This document shows positions 1 to 8,871 of a DNA stretch of 64,000 nt, one piece after another. How positions within the stretch are numbered: the first letter of the stretch is position 1; every line of letters begins with the position of its first letter. Position numbers and translations under genes: made by a program. The notes under the pieces are model-generated. The model made no database searches. It was given only the letters and a program-made list of their open reading frames with translations, and was not told where the DNA came from. The DNA is from Yoonia sp. GPGPB17 (GTDB lineage Bacteria; Pseudomonadota; Alphaproteobacteria; Rhodobacterales; Rhodobacteraceae). Location: contig NZ_JATACI010000002.1 of the NCBI RefSeq assembly GCF_037892195.1, positions 930,001 to 994,000 of the forward strand, written 5' to 3'.

Positions 1-570
1 CACAAACTCAACACCACCGATCAGAAATAGTGGGACGGCCACGACAATTTGTTGTGCCATCCAATGCCGTTCAATCCACTGATATACGCGGTCATTTGCA
101 ATCTCTGGTTCGATTTCAAATTTTGGTGGATGGTCCAGATCGAACCGGCAATGCATTTGCCACCATGCGTCCTGCCAAAAACCCGCGCCATGGCTTGGAT
201 GAGGAGGACAGACAGTTTGGCGTTGATGCCAGTCCCGCATGTCATGTGCTCGGATCATACCGAACGGTCCCGCCATACCGACCAGCGTACCAAGCCAGAC
301 GAGCATGTATTCCAGCCACTTAGGCGTTTCGAATGACCTATGAATGAGGAGCCTGTGCATGCCCACGGAATGTCCGGCGCAAACAGTGATTGCCGTTGTT
401 GTCAGAAATACAAGACACCCGCTCCAACTCGGTGTCCAGATGATCGCGAGGACACCTCCCATGAGCATAAAAAGGAACCATATCGACTTTATCGCATCCC
501 AGCGAATGGTGCCTTGTGTCGCGTCGGTATGACTTTTGGGATGTACACGTTCTGTTGAGTGCAGGCGCAT
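1..570 (-). CDS. Acyl-CoA/fatty acid desaturase, 3' part beyond the left edge
   Basis: An open frame starts with ATG at 568-570 and runs leftward off the window without a stop (190 codons seen). The translation has hydrophobic segments around residues 29-45 and 51-66. A first histidine box HRLLIH lies at residues 72-77, and a second box-like HDMRDWH at 109-115. That is the order found in integral-membrane diiron desaturases, which insert double bonds into acyl chains. The third histidine box would lie outside the window. The gene is divergent from the ArsR gene at 637, with an operator-like palindrome between them, so it is probably repressed by that regulator. The family call rests on the boxes and hydropathy; the substrate cannot be read from the sequence. 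Confidence 0.8.
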   Translation of the reverse strand, partial: MRLHSTERVHPKSHTDATQGTIRWDAIKSIWFLFMLMGGVLAIIWTPSWSGCLVFLTTTAITVCAGHSVGMHRLLIHRSFETPKWLEYMLVWLGTLVGMAGPFGMIRAHDMRDWHQRQTVCPPHPSHGAGFWQDAWWQMHCRFDLDHPPKFEIEPEIANDRVYQWIERHWMAQQIVVAVPLFLIGGVEFV

Positions 571-599
571 CTTGAATACTCCAGTCAAAACATTTACAG

Positions 600-619
600 T
601 ATTAGATATATAACTAATA
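600..619. promoter_or_regulatory. Operator-like palindrome between desaturase and arsR-type gene
   Basis: Perfect 6-bp arms TATTAG (600-605) and CTAATA (614-619) flank an AT-rich 8-nt spacer. The site is 17 nt upstream of the ArsR start codon and 30 nt upstream of the divergent desaturase start. ArsR-family repressors bind AT-rich imperfect palindromes of about this size, so control of both genes is a reasonable inference. Confidence 0.55.
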
Positions 620-636
620 AGTTAAAAGGTGAACTC

Positions 637-951
637 ATGTCAAGCCCCGACAAGGTATTCGAAGCTTTGGCTTCTACAACGCGTAGAAGGATACTAGCGT
701 ACCTGTCCGAAGGCCCGTTATCGGCTGGAGCCGTTGCCGAGCGGTTTGATATGTCGCAACCGGCTATTTCCAAGCATTTGTCAATCTTGGAGTCCGCGGA
801 TTTGATCTGGAAAAAGCGGGAAGGCCAGTTTGTGAACTACGGAATGAAGGCGGACAACTTGGGCGGCACCCTTGCAAAGTTCATGCAAGAGGTTTGTCCA
901 CCCAGCCGAGCTTTGAAGGCCGAAAGGCGTGCCGAGAAAGACAAAGACTAA
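637..951 (+). CDS. ArsR/SmtB-family winged-helix transcriptional regulator
   Basis: A 104-residue regulator of typical family length. The recognition region MSQPAISKHLSILESADLIW (about residues 40-60) is the classic ArsR helix-turn-helix followed by the wing. The start is ATG 637, preceded by AAAAGGTGAA as ribosome binding site; an upstream in-frame start at 559 would add 26 residues and lacks that support. The usual metal-binding cysteine motif of arsenic or cadmium sensors is absent and the only cysteine is near the C-terminus. It is therefore probably not a metal sensor and more likely resembles the SdpR-like branch. The divergent desaturase and the intervening palindrome suggest that it represses the desaturase and itself. 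Confidence 0.88.
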   Translation: MSSPDKVFEALASTTRRRILAYLSEGPLSAGAVAERFDMSQPAISKHLSILESADLIWKKREGQFVNYGMKADNLGGTLAKFMQEVCPPSRALKAERRAEKDKD

Positions 952-1075
952 ACAAGACTTACGCGATTGAGTGACAGTGAAAACTGACCTTCGCGCAACC
1001 GCAGCGAAAGCCCGCACAAGACATACTCCTGTCCTATTGCTCGGCATATAGGTTTCAAAACAACGAAGCCGCAGC

Positions 1076-1101
1076 AAAAAAGCGAGCCCCGCAAGGCTCG
1101 C
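1076..1101 (-). terminator. Rho-independent terminator of the PilJ/Cache sensor gene
   Basis: Read on the minus strand, the stem GCGAGCC/GGCTCGC (82-88 and 95-101 after 1000) with a 6-nt loop is followed by six T (1076-1081). It lies 24 bases beyond the stop codon of the sensor gene. The stem also sits 130 bases after arsR and might weakly stop plus-strand transcription. Confidence 0.85.
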
Positions 1102-1124
1102 CTTAGTTATTGTTCTTAATCTGA

Positions 1125-2607
1125 TTACATCAGGTTTTGCACGTTGATCCCGAAGGTTACCGCACCAATCACTTCTCCGGTGGCCGGATCCGAAATCGCG
1201 AGTGAGGCCTGCGACTGATAGAAACCGGTACTGTCGTCGAATTCGACTTCGCTGATGTGCAGCGCATCTGGACCAACAGAGTAAGTCTGTTGCCATTTCG
1301 CCTCGTCACCCTGCCAATAGTCGGATGTCTCAACGCTTTGGGCGACGTTAAGGCCCTTATTATCCATGATGAACACTTCGGTCACAAATCCCGCTGTCGC
1401 ATCCTGCTTGTCCAGCAACCAGGTCGAGACGGCCGTTGTCAGCAGTTTTTCAATCAATGGGCCGCCACCATCGCTAAGCCTCTGCGCGCCATTGCTGATC
1501 CAGCGCAATGACTTCATCCTCAGACAATCCGTCGTGAGCGATGTTTTGCGCCTTGATCGCGTCGATCAAAGCTGGCTCCGTCAACCACCCTGCCAGCTCA
1601 TCGCGTGCGTAAGCTTCAAGCGGGATGCGGTAAACACCATCCTGACCGGGCGTTGCAATCAGATACAGCGTAATGGTGTTGTTCATCGCTACCGAAAGCG
1701 TCTGCGTCAGGGCAGCAGCGGCATTGACCATGTCCGCGGTTGGCACCTGACCGGCAATCGCAGCATCAAAAGCACTCCGTTCGGCCTGCCAGAGTTCGAA
1801 TGTGCTGACCAGACTGTCCCGAACCGCATCATTCGGTGGCGGGTTCACCCCGGCGGTCGCAAAACCGTCGCGCAATGCGATCAAAGTCTGCTGAAACAGA
1901 TCAACCGTTTCCTTCAACCCATCCGGCGTTGTCGCCTGACCGGTGCCTGTTGCCAACTCACACATCTGCCGCGTCATACGGTAAGCCAATGCACGCTGGC
2001 GGATCGCGAAGTTCAGTACCGTTGCGTCACTTTGCAAAAGTTGCTGCGGATCAGAGTATTGCCCGGAAATCACAGACGCCAACTGTTCAGTTTGGTCAAA
2101 CAGGGCGGCATATCCATCGTTGATAACCGCAGCATCGTCTGCTGACGCTGGCCCGTTGGCCATCGTCTTGGCCGCCGCTTCCATCGGCTCCCAAAGGGCA
2201 TGGGTTTCATTCAACGCGGTCAATGTCCGTCCGCGTTGTTCCGCACCAGGCATACCTAGCGCAGGGTTTCCATTCACCAACCCATCAATGATGCGGTCAA
2301 AGTCGGAATAGGATCGCGCCAATTCGGCTTGCGCTGTCTCAACGCCAATACCGCCACTTGCACGGCAGCTGGCTGAAGCGACAGCCTCGGTCAACGATCG
2401 CAAACTTGCGGAACGACTGACGCGGGCCTTACCTCCTTTATAGAGCGAGCGGTCGATGGATTGTGCGGTGGCGGTGTCGGGGCTGAGTACACCCAATTCG
2501 GGCATCGCAACCAGCGCCAGTGCTACACAGAGTGATTTTGAAAGGGCACGCCCGGACGGCGCAGCGCGGCGCGGGGTGTTTGCGGGGGTCGTCATTCCAG
2601 TTTTCAT
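1125..2607 (-). CDS. Secreted PilJ-type sensor protein with C-terminal Cache-like domain (frameshifted)
   Basis: Two overlapping frames form one protein of about 493 residues. The first frame (2607 to the TAG at 1474-1476) begins at ATG 2607 behind AGGA. It carries an N-terminal export signal (hydrophobic stretch near residues 22-35) and a PilJ N-terminal-type helical region, with RQRALAYRMTRQM typical of nitrate or pilus chemotransducer sensor domains. The second frame (from about 1480 to 1125) continues without loss. It holds a Cache-like segment, VFIMDNKGLNVAQS...TSDYWQGDEAKWQ, ending near 1128. Joining the two needs one base skipped at GCT-T-AGC. No transmembrane segment or signalling output domain follows, so this would be a periplasmic sensor or binding protein, possibly partnering a separate transducer. 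The break may be real or a sequence error. Confidence 0.72.
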
Positions 2608-2960
2608 GCCATGAATCCTATCATGCTTTTGTGTTAAGCCGTATCGTTGGCCAGTGCCTTTGCACCTACAGATCAAGCAAAAGGACAAAATACGATCCTT
2701 GGGCTGATCAAACCAATTTGGGCAAAACCGGTTCTTCGTTGTTAGCGGACGACTTTCAGAGGCTAGAAAACACTTTCAACGGCGACGCACAGGAACTGAA
2801 TACACTTAACAAAAAAGTCGAGTGAAAGCGGTTCTGGGACGAAATTGCTGTGTCATCTTACTGAGGTCAGTCAAGTTTATACGCAGTCGACTTCACTCTT
2901 TGTCAGTCCGGTTATTCGGTTTGGCGATACGTGCCTACGAAACACGTATCGCCATTGGTC
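2608..2960. other. Intergenic region, 353 bp, with one strong stem-loop
   Basis: I find no convincing coding sequence on either strand. It contains the leader of the PilJ-type gene (right-to-left) and a perfect 11-bp stem described separately. Weak open frames here have no ribosome binding site and no recognisable domain. Confidence 0.5.
2923..2953 (-). terminator. Strong stem-loop after the PstS/OmpA gene
   Basis: Perfect 11-bp arms GGCGATACGTG (2923-2933) and CACGTATCGCC (2943-2953) with a 9-nt loop lie 7 bases past the stop of the PstS/OmpA gene. No U-tract follows on the minus strand, so it may be a 3' stabiliser or a factor-assisted terminator rather than a canonical intrinsic one. Confidence 0.6.
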
Positions 2961-4560
2961 TTAGCTCTCGATAGATTTGGAAATCCATACCTCGACGCGG
3001 CGGTTGATACCACGGCCACGCTCAGAGACGTTGCAGGCCGATGGGGCGATTTCACCGTAGCCAGCCGTCGACATGGTGACGTTGCTCAGCGACCCACCTG
3101 TAATGTTGCGCATCTCGTCCATAACCGCGGCTGCTCGTTGTTCGGCAAGGCGCTGGTTGGCGTCAAATGCACCAACATCATCGGTGAAGCCAACAAAGGT
3201 AACTTCGGTGCCATCAGGAACGCGCTCAAGGAAAGCGATCAGACGCTGCATGTCCAAACGACCACGTTCATCCAATTTGGAAGAGCCGGTACGGAAGCGG
3301 AAGGTTGTCGACAGACGATCATGCTCATCCATCTCGGCCAGCATATCACCCATGATTTCGCCTTCGAAACCAACGTCATAGCGTCCCATTTCTGCGATCA
3401 ACGCAGCACGGCGCGCGTCGCCCTCAGCCTGGCTGCGACGCAGGATGCCAAGATCGATAAAGCCTGATTTGCCGATCACAGCGTCCGCTTCATTCGACAT
3501 TACGAAATCAAGGAACTGCTGCGTTGAAGCATTCAGATTGTCAGCGCGGTTGTACAGATACATCCGGCGGCTCAAGGTGTATTCCTCGGTCTTGGCCGAG
3601 AATGCATCAGGCGTTGTCGCAATGCCGCACTCGTTGATCAGTGTCAGAGGCTTCGCACCACGCTGGAAGGCGTAGCCAAGATAGCCAATGGCGTTGCGGT
3701 CGTGGAATAGAACGTTCGACAAAACCTGATCGTCTGGTGAGATACCCTGCGGACGGAATGCGGGGCGCTCCTCACCATAGAGGAAGTCCATGAAGTATTC
3801 GTAGCTTGCAGAGCCCTCTTCCTGAGAGATCACGTTGATCGGGCGATCAGGGCCGCCTACCTCAGACCAGTTTGTAATCTGACCAGAAAAGATACCAGCC
3901 AGTTGGTCTTTATCCAGCTGCTGAACCGGGTTTTCCGCGTGGGTCACAACAACCATACTGTCAACGGCAATGATGTGTTCCTGGTTCGGGCTGACCATGC
4001 TGCTCGGCACCGTCTGCACGCAGGGCACGCGCTTCGTCAACTGTAATGCGGCGAGACGACATGCCGATGTTTGCTTCGCTTGCCAGAAGCGCCTCAAACG
4101 CGTTGTTGTCGTTTGTTGTCGACACCAGGTAGGCACCGATCTCATCACCGAAGCCGCCATCGTCGATCAGTGTTGCAACTGTTTCGCCTGCGGACGCGTT
4201 GGTCAGTTCTGCGTCAGCGTCAAGCGCCGCGGCAAAACCTGTCATCAGCAATGGCATCATACCTTGACCGATTGAGTCAGACCCTACGATGGTTACGTCT
4301 GCTGAAACGCCTTCGAATGAGGGGCATGCCGCCCCTTCGCAAACCATACTGCTGGCCGCGATGCGCAGCTCGCCAAGTGCGGTTCGCACGATGTAGGTGT
4401 CATCGCGAAAGTCGATGAATTCGCCGGTCACGTTAATCGTGCCGTCTGTTGATCTCAGGGTGACTTCTGCAGCGATACCTGCGGAAGGCAACAAGAGCCC
4501 GGATGCCAGCGCGATTGCCGCTGCCGACGTTTTCAGTTGTTTCTTGAGATTGAACGCCAC
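2961..4560 (-). CDS. Secreted PstS-like substrate-binding/OmpA fusion protein (frameshifted)
   Basis: The corrected product is about 532 residues. It starts with GTG at 4560, preceded by GGAG at 8-nt spacing, and has a signal peptide (hydrophobic stretch ending near IAAEV). Next come a short beta-rich domain and a PstS-like phosphate-binding fold: GSDSIGQGMMPLL, ITNWSEVGG and a region resembling the phosphate-loop segment near ISQEEGSASYEYF. The C-terminus is an OmpA-type peptidoglycan-binding domain with GFTDDVGAFDANQRLAEQRA and NRRVEVWI. It probably sits in the periplasm tethered to peptidoglycan. Phosphate or another anion is the likely ligand, but no Pst transporter genes are near. Frame is lost near 3985-4000, and skipping one base (GCC-G-AGC) restores it. 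The region around the break is conserved in both frames, so this may be a sequence error. Confidence 0.78.
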
Positions 4561-5007
4561 TGTTTTCTCTCCTACCTAAATTACTATTGTGATTGGCCCG
4601 CTACCTACGACCCAGATAAAACCATCAGAAACCGGCACATCGCACCTGCTTCCCTTGCACTTGGAAACAAAGCGGGCAAATTGGCGAAAATTGTGTCCAA
4701 ATATTGTTTCTTTCTAAGGCATTTCTTGGCGCGGCGGCCCGCAAAACAACGGGTAGGCAGTGGCGATGACCGCTAAAGAACCTGCAGGATTCAGGTCTAT
4801 TGTATTGATTTTGTGATCATTATTTCAGCAGGTCGCTGAACCCATCGCAAATGAGGGCTGCCGTTGCGCAGCCTCTATTTACGAGATCAGCGCCTTTCGA
4901 ATGAATATGCCGACACATTTGTTTCCAAAATGCGAACGAGTGCTTAACCACCTCTGCACGGTCGCGAGTCGGCCACGCAGCGCCCCTTTTGCCGCCGCTT
5001 TATCGCT
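4561..5007. other. Intergenic region, 447 bp, no gene seen
   Basis: Between the PstS/OmpA gene start and the tctA stop I see no supported gene. A bulged hairpin at 4853-4875 (GAGG-CTGC pairing with GCAG-CCTC) could end tctA transcription, but only a weak T-rich stretch accompanies it. The right part is otherwise AT-rich promoter-like sequence upstream of the PstS/OmpA start. Confidence 0.45.
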
Positions 5008-6531
5008 TCAATCGCCGTCTGCCACGCCTTCAGCCCGTTTGCGCGCACGCCGCGCACGATAGCTTGGCAACAGCACCAAAAGCGCTGCCAGTACAAGCAA
5101 GCCAAGTGTCATGGGTCGCTCGACAATAAAGTCCAGACCACGATAAAGCTGCATCGAACGCGCAAAATTGTCCTCGAGCATCGTTCCCAGGATGAACCCA
5201 ATCAGAAGCGGTGCGAGCGGGTAATCCGCGAACCGAAAGATCGTTGCCATCACCCCAAGGCCCACCAGCAACAACAGTTCTGTTGCATTGTTCTGCCCGA
5301 TGTAGGCACCCATCAGCGTGAAGAACAGAATAAAGGGGATCAGATAGTTGCGGGGGATCGCGAGAATCTTGGCAATATAAGGGATCAGCGGCAGGTTCAG
5401 GATCAGCAATACAAGATTGCCGATGAACATGGATATAATGACGGCCCAGAAGATCTCGGGCGTGTCGGTCATCAGGCGGGGACCGGGCGTGACATTCAGT
5501 GCGATCAATGCACCTAGCAGGATAGCTGTGGTGCCCGAGCCAGGAATACCTAGCGTCAGCAATGGCACGAACGAACCCGTACAAGCGGCGTTGTTTGCCG
5601 TCTCTGGTGCCGCGAGGCCTTTGACAGAGCCTTTGCCAAACTCCTCCTGCTCGCCACCCTTGGCAATGTTGCGCTCTACCGCGTAGCCAAGAAAAGACGC
5701 AATTGTTGCCCCTGCCCCCGGCAAAACGCCGATAAAGAAACCCTGTACGGATTGACGCCCGATCACCGGGATCATCGCCTTTCCCTCTTCGCGAGAGAAC
5801 CGTAGGTTCGTAATCTTATTGCTGCCGCCTTCGGCATTGCTGGCCCCGCGTGCCGGGTTCAGAACAAGGAACATCGCTTCAGGCAAAGCAAACATCGCCA
5901 TCGCCAGCGTGATAAAGCTGATGCCTGATTGCAGGTCCATCAGGCCCATCGTGAAGCGGGGCATATTGAACAATGCGCCCTCGCCGACCGTGGCAAGGAT
6001 CAACCCAAGCACCGTCATCATCAGCGCCTTAGCGACCTGGCCCGTGCCTGCAAAGGCTGCGATTGCGGAGAGGCCCACCACCATGAGCGCGAAATACTCG
6101 GCGGAATGGAATAGCAATGCCACGGACGACAAAGCAGGCGCAAAGATCATCAACAGGATCGCCCCGATTGTACCGCCTGCGAAACTTGCGACGGCGGCGA
6201 TTGTGAGCGCCTTACCCGCCTGCCCCTTTCGCGCCATCGGATAGCCATCAAAGCTGGTCGCGACCGTCCCGGCCACCCCCGGCGCGTTCAGCAAAATGGA
6301 TGAGGTCGAACCGCCAAAGATGGCCCCATAGTAGACGCCTGCCAGCAGGATCAGAGCCGCAGCCGGATCACCTAATGTGATCGCCACTGGGATCATGATC
6401 GCGATGATGGACATCGGGCCCAACCCGGGCAGCATCCCGATAAATGTGCCGATCAGACACCCGGCGACCACCATAAGGATGTTCTGAATGGAGAATGCGG
6501 CCTCAAGCCCAATAAAAATACCTTCAAGCAT
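5008..6531 (-). CDS. tctA: Tripartite tricarboxylate transporter, large permease subunit
   Basis: A 507-residue polytopic membrane protein, the usual TctA length. It has the family signature regions GCLIGTFIGMLPGLGPMSIIA near residues 22-42 and GVLPGAGATIASFLGYA near 270, with about twelve hydrophobic segments. It forms the large membrane channel of a TTT system that imports carboxylates using a periplasmic binding protein and an ion gradient. It is the last gene of tctC-tctB-tctA, with only 3 bases between tctB and tctA. The transported substrate (citrate, tricarballylate, or an aromatic or dicarboxylic acid) cannot be told from the sequence. Confidence 0.93.
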   Translation of the reverse strand: MLEGIFIGLEAAFSIQNILMVVAGCLIGTFIGMLPGLGPMSIIAIMIPVAITLGDPAAALILLAGVYYGAIFGGSTSSILLNAPGVAGTVATSFDGYPMARKGQAGKALTIAAVASFAGGTIGAILLMIFAPALSSVALLFHSAEYFALMVVGLSAIAAFAGTGQVAKALMMTVLGLILATVGEGALFNMPRFTMGLMDLQSGISFITLAMAMFALPEAMFLVLNPARGASNAEGGSNKITNLRFSREEGKAMIPVIGRQSVQGFFIGVLPGAGATIASFLGYAVERNIAKGGEQEEFGKGSVKGLAAPETANNAACTGSFVPLLTLGIPGSGTTAILLGALIALNVTPGPRLMTDTPEIFWAVIISMFIGNLVLLILNLPLIPYIAKILAIPRNYLIPFILFFTLMGAYIGQNNATELLLLVGLGVMATIFRFADYPLAPLLIGFILGTMLEDNFARSMQLYRGLDFIVERPMTLGLLVLAALLVLLPSYRARRARKRAEGVADGD

Positions 6532-6534
6532 CGC

Positions 6535-7032
6535 CTATATCCCCATGAAAAACGGAAAAGGGCGCAGGAAGATGCCAAGCACCTCTTGTACCAGATACCA
6601 GACAAACCCGGTCGCAAGGGCTGCGACTGGGATCATGATGTGAAACTTGCGTTCCCCAAGAATTGCACTACCGACGATCAGAAAAACTGTGGTCGAGATC
6701 AGAAAACCAGCGGGACGCAACATCAGCGCATAAAGCACCATAAGCCCCAGAAGCATCAGAGCTTGTCCGATCTTATAATCCCCAAGGCGGCGGTAGTTGA
6801 TGTCCGTCGCACTTGGCTCAGCGTCCTTGTCCTCGGCCTTCTCAATCCCAAGCAGAACAATCAAACCAACGATGATCCCGAGAATGGCCAACACTTTGGG
6901 AAAGGTCGATGGCCAGACAGGGTTGCGTTGCATGAAGGGGGGAAGAAGCTGATCCATCGTAAAGAATGCCGCATAGCCATAGATGCAGCAAAACGTGACA
7001 AAGATCAGCGCGATCCAACGATCCAGCGCCAT
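6535..7032 (-). CDS. tctB: Tripartite tricarboxylate transporter, small permease subunit
   Basis: 165 residues with four hydrophobic segments (about 8-27, 45-62, 92-110 and 117-155), as in the poorly conserved TctB family. Position decides the call: it lies between the binding-protein gene and tctA. TctB forms the small membrane subunit that partners TctA. The start ATG at 7032 fits the N-terminal helix MALDRWIALIFVTFCC. Confidence 0.88.
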   Translation of the reverse strand: MALDRWIALIFVTFCCIYGYAAFFTMDQLLPPFMQRNPVWPSTFPKVLAILGIIVGLIVLLGIEKAEDKDAEPSATDINYRRLGDYKIGQALMLLGLMVLYALMLRPAGFLISTTVFLIVGSAILGERKFHIMIPVAALATGFVWYLVQEVLGIFLRPFPFFMGI

Positions 7033-7060
7033 GAACGTCCCTCCCCGAAAACTCGTATGT

Positions 7061-7095
7061 GTTAGCCGCCCCGCATATGCGCGGAGCGGCCTTTT
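7061..7095 (-). other. Intercistronic stem-loop between tctC and tctB
   Basis: GCCGC (near 7066) pairs with GCGGC (near 7088), with a further CCGC/GCGG inner stem around ATAT. It sits in the 72-base gap after tctC. Such hairpins commonly stabilise or partially terminate the mRNA so that the binding protein is made in excess over the permease; that role is inferred. Confidence 0.5.
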
Positions 7096-7104
7096 GGCTC
7101 CAGC

Positions 7105-8088
7105 TTACAGGAAGCCGAGCGTCTTCATAAGGTCACCGATCACCTGTTCCTGCTCTTCCAGGAAGCTGCGGAAATCATCGCCGTTGTTGTAGATGTTGAC
7201 CCAGCCGTTGCGGGCACGTACCTCTTCCCACTCGGGCGTGTCGTACATCTTGGCAATGGCGTCTTGCATCATGGCCAGCTTGTCATCAGACAGACCGGGC
7301 GCTGCAAAGAAACCGCGCCAGTTGACAAATGTGGTGTCGAGACCCTGCTCTTTCATGGTTGGCGCATCTTCAAACGCGGCAACGCGGTCATCAGATGTCA
7401 CACCCAGAATACGCACTTCGCCTTGTTGAGCCAGCGTGACAGCTTCAGAGAAACCCGTGGACAAAGCCTTGATTTCGCCAGACAGCAATCCAGCCATCGC
7501 AGCGCCACCGGCATCATATGGGATATAGTTGAACGCTGTTGGGTCTTCACCCGCCGCCTGCATCACGGATGCTGCGACAAGGTGATCAAGACCACCAGGA
7601 ACCGAGCCACCGCCAACAGCAAAGTTGACACCATCAGACCGGTAGGCGGCAAGCAGATCATCCATAGACTGGATTTCGCTGTCTGTGTTCACGACAATCG
7701 CCGCATAGTCACCAATGGTGCCTGCAACCAGCGTCAAATCCCGGAAACTTTGCGGAAACACACCGGTCAAAGACCGGATCACGATCGGTGTCGAGTTCAC
7801 CATCATGGTGTTCTGCAGCGAGTCCGCGTTTTCGATCAGGTGGGCAATTGCCACACCGCCACCGCCGCCGGACATGTTTTCATAAGATGCATTCCCTACA
7901 AGGCCCGCACCTGTCAGCGCCTCACCGGTGCCGCGCGCCGTACCGTCCCAGCCACCACCGGCGCCGCCAGGGATCAGAAAGTTAATCTCGTCCATCACCT
8001 GATGGCCATCCGCCATTGCGGGGTTTGCAAAAGCCAGCGTGACGGCAGCAGCCGCCATCACAACCCGGCGGGTCATGTTCATTGTCAT
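7105..8088 (-). CDS. tctC: TctC/Bug-family periplasmic solute-binding protein
   Basis: 327 residues starting at ATG 8088 behind GGAGGAATACC; an earlier in-frame start would extend it by 38 residues without a ribosome binding site. A signal peptide (hydrophobic run VVMAAAAVTLAFANPAMA) precedes the mature protein. The glycine-rich N-terminal ligand loop FLIPGGAGGGWDGTARG is diagnostic of the Bug/TctC family. It captures a carboxylate in the periplasm and delivers it to TctAB. It is the first gene of the operon and divergent from the tctDE regulator genes, so it is probably induced by its own substrate through TctD. Confidence 0.92.
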   Translation of the reverse strand: MTMNMTRRVVMAAAAVTLAFANPAMADGHQVMDEINFLIPGGAGGGWDGTARGTGEALTGAGLVGNASYENMSGGGGGVAIAHLIENADSLQNTMMVNSTPIVIRSLTGVFPQSFRDLTLVAGTIGDYAAIVVNTDSEIQSMDDLLAAYRSDGVNFAVGGGSVPGGLDHLVAASVMQAAGEDPTAFNYIPYDAGGAAMAGLLSGEIKALSTGFSEAVTLAQQGEVRILGVTSDDRVAAFEDAPTMKEQGLDTTFVNWRGFFAAPGLSDDKLAMMQDAIAKMYDTPEWEEVRARNGWVNIYNNGDDFRSFLEEQEQVIGDLMKTLGFL

Positions 8089-8150
8089 CGGTATTCCTCC
8101 CATTTGACAGGCGGAGATTCCCCGCCCATGCTTCACTACCGCATGCCAAG

Positions 8151-8168
8151 CTGACACAAGCCTGACAC
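8151..8168. promoter_or_regulatory. Direct-repeat operator candidate for TctD
   Basis: CTGACAC occurs at 8151-8157 and again at 8162-8168, 11 bases apart, in the divergent tctC/tctD interval. OmpR-class regulators bind tandem direct repeats spaced by one helical turn, so this is a plausible TctD site. Confidence 0.5.
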
Positions 8169-8208
8169 GGGGCAAACACAATCGCAGGGGCGAAGGGAAC
8201 ACAAATCA

Positions 8209-8871
8209 ATGCGCTTTTTGCTCGTTGAGGATAACATCGAATTGGGCGAAGCCGTGACTGCACGGCTTTCACTGGATGGGCATGCTGTTGACCACGCGAA
8301 AACGCTGGCCGAAGCCGATGCGTGGCTGGCCGTAGCTGACTATGACCTGATGCTACTGGACGTTATGTTGCCCGACGGCGATGGACGCGAGTTTTTACGC
8401 AAGACGCGCACGGCTGAGCGGTTGCCCGTCATCGTTCTGACCGCGCGCAGCCAAGTGTCAGATCGTGTAGATACGCTTGATTTGGGCGCGGATGACTACA
8501 TCACAAAACCCTTTGATTTCGCCGAGTTAGAGGCCAGATGTCGCGCAGTTTTAAGGCGACGCGGAACACCGACGCCAGCGCTTATCCCTTTGGGTGACGC
8601 ACTGTTTGATCCATCGGGCGGAACACTCAGCCATGCAGGCGAAATCAAACCTTTGCGGAACCGCGAATTACGACTGTTAGAGGTTTTTGCCCGCAACAAA
8701 GGGCAGATTCTTTCGAAATCCCAGCTTTTGGACCGTCTCTTTTCGCAAGATGCCGAAGTTAGCGAAAACGCCATTGAGGTTTATGTTGGCCGCCTGCGCA
8801 AACGTTTGCTTGCCGCAGGCGTTGAAATCGAAACCGTGCGCGGCGTCGGCTACCGGATGACATGGACATGA
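8209..8871 (+). CDS. tctD: OmpR-family response regulator of the TTT system
   Basis: 220 residues. An N-terminal receiver domain (1-115) has the acidic pocket VEDN and the phospho-acceptor aspartate in LLDVMLPDGDG (about residue 51), plus the conserved lysine in ITKPFDF. A C-terminal winged helix (about 125-218) follows, with the wing motif TVRGVGYRM. It activates or represses transport genes when phosphorylated by the kinase encoded immediately downstream, whose start overlaps its 3' end by 10 bases. It is divergent from tctC, matching the tctCBA-tctDE arrangement known for citrate-type systems. Confidence 0.92.
   Translation: MRFLLVEDNIELGEAVTARLSLDGHAVDHAKTLAEADAWLAVADYDLMLLDVMLPDGDGREFLRKTRTAERLPVIVLTARSQVSDRVDTLDLGADDYITKPFDFAELEARCRAVLRRRGTPTPALIPLGDALFDPSGGTLSHAGEIKPLRNRELRLLEVFARNKGQILSKSQLLDRLFSQDAEVSENAIEVYVGRLRKRLLAAGVEIETVRGVGYRMTWT

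Noticed and set aside
30..558. Several plus-strand open frames near the left edge
   Set aside because: They are shadows of the minus-strand desaturase, which has histidine boxes, membrane helices and a proper start.
7264..8154. Long plus-strand frame of 296 codons opposite tctC
   Set aside because: The codon pattern and motif content belong to tctC on the other strand; no known domain is seen in the antisense frame.
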